Assembly: GCA_040902105.1 (NCBI GenBank)
Contig: JBBDXW010000041.1
Coordinates: forward strand, 62,001 to 126,000
DNA length: 64,000 bases
Direction of reading: 5' to 3'
Source: IDS-8 sp040902105
GTDB taxonomy: Bacteria; Pseudomonadota; Gammaproteobacteria; Steroidobacterales; Woeseiaceae
Below, piece after piece: positions 63,582 through 64,000 of this stretch. The position numbers were made by a program, and so were the translations under genes. The notes beneath the pieces were generated by a model. That model did not search any database, was not told where the DNA came from, and worked only from the letters and a program-made list of their open reading frames with translations. Within the stretch, counting starts at the first letter, position 1; each line of letters begins with the position of its first letter.

Positions 63582-64000
63582 ATGACCAAATTTAAACACC
63601 ACATAAAACAAGTAATTATAGTTGCTTTCTCATGTGTCATTGCAGGATGTGCGGTGTCCGATCAGGGCACGAATGGCCGCCAGCCGGACCTCAGCGACCG
63701 AGGCAGCGATTGCATCCTGATCCCGACTATCCGAGACTATACCCCGCTGGACGATACCAACCTGTTGATCTGGGGACCCGCCAAGCGGGGCTACTATGTC
63801 ACCTTGTTTCGGCCGGCATTTGAACTGAGATCCTCCTTTCGCATGGGCTTTTCGTCACGGGACGATCAGCTTTGTCCTTTTGGCGGAGACGGGATCGTCG
63901 TCGGCTCGCTGGCCCGCGAAGAGATCGGCATACGCGCGATCAGCCGGGTGAGCGAGGAACAGGCAGATCAGTTACTGATTCGGTATGGTCGCAAAGAACC
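63582..64000 (+). CDS. Putative lipoprotein of the DUF6491 type (3' end outside window)
   Basis: About 139 codons from ATG 63582, open to the window end. The N-terminus KHHIKQVIIVAFSCVIAGC has a basic start, a hydrophobic stretch and a lipobox (VIAGC) with Cys23 for lipidation. The mature part shows a Cys-Ile start (SDCILIPTIRDYTPLDDTNL), GYYVTLFRPAFEL and DDQLCPFGGDGIVV, the pattern I associate with the DUF6491 family of small proteobacterial lipoproteins. The function is unknown. Confidence 0.75.
   Translation, partial: MTKFKHHIKQVIIVAFSCVIAGCAVSDQGTNGRQPDLSDRGSDCILIPTIRDYTPLDDTNLLIWGPAKRGYYVTLFRPAFELRSSFRMGFSSRDDQLCPFGGDGIVVGSLAREEIGIRAISRVSEEQADQLLIRYGRKE

Overview
The window is a 64 kb piece of a high-GC gammaproteobacterial chromosome, almost all of it vertically inherited housekeeping genes. 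Three things suggest a deep-branching lineage near Xanthomonadales, Steroidobacterales or Woeseiales rather than enterics or pseudomonads: the fused aspartokinase-diaminopimelate decarboxylase, an S-box (SAM-I) riboswitch ahead of a metB-metX pair, and a branched-chain amino acid operon headed by ilvC. This placement is inferred from gene content only.

Layout. 1-3.4 kb (minus): TRZ/ATZ-type deaminase, ubiG, a gph/mupP-type phosphatase and rmuC, all overlapping. 3.7-15.6 kb (plus): the gyrA-serC-serA-pheA-aroA-cmk-rpsA-ihfB-lapA-lapB block. 15.9-20.7 kb: a ComEA-like protein, galU, tRNA-Asn, an aspartate aminotransferase and the divergent uvrB. 21-26.6 kb (plus): tRNA-Val, infC-rpmI-rplT-pheS-pheT-ihfA-merR, then tRNA-Pro. 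26.9-33.7 kb is the accessory-looking stretch: a degenerate class III cyclase homologue, a PLP dehydratase, a D-2-hydroxyglutarate-dehydrogenase-type flavoprotein and a membrane Ser/Thr kinase with Calx-beta ectodomains. 33.7-38.2 kb: ilvD and the lysC-lysA fusion. 38.3-45.5 kb (minus): a histidine operon headed by a TrpR-like regulator. 45.7-48.4 kb (plus): SAM riboswitch, metB, metX. 48.3-56.6 kb (minus): ilvC-ilvA-leuA-ilvE-leuC-leuD-leuB behind an attenuator with a leucine/valine-rich leader peptide. 56.7-63.5 kb: two acyl-CoA dehydrogenases, a ferredoxin, a peroxiredoxin, etfBA and a 3-mercaptopyruvate-type sulfurtransferase. The window ends inside a small lipoprotein gene.

The genes form a biosynthetic core: Ser, Phe, shikimate, Lys, His, Met and Ile/Val/Leu pathways, with three recognisable cis-regulatory devices (SAM riboswitch, BCAA attenuator, TrpR-like operator). 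The acyl-CoA dehydrogenases and the D-2HG-type dehydrogenase can pass electrons to the ETF encoded at 61-62 kb.

The least ordinary signals are these. (1) Four genes (infC, hisF, hisH, leuB) have their only sensible start at ATC, ATT or CTG. (2) Long palindromic intergenic elements share loop sequence but have different, still self-complementary arms. (3) The BCAA leader peptide overlaps its promoter so closely that it may be leaderless. (4) A TrpR-type operator lies ahead of the his operon. (5) The rpsA leader carries two related hairpins and no Shine-Dalgarno. I saw no defence system, prophage or complete insertion sequence. I cannot claim a wholly new system.
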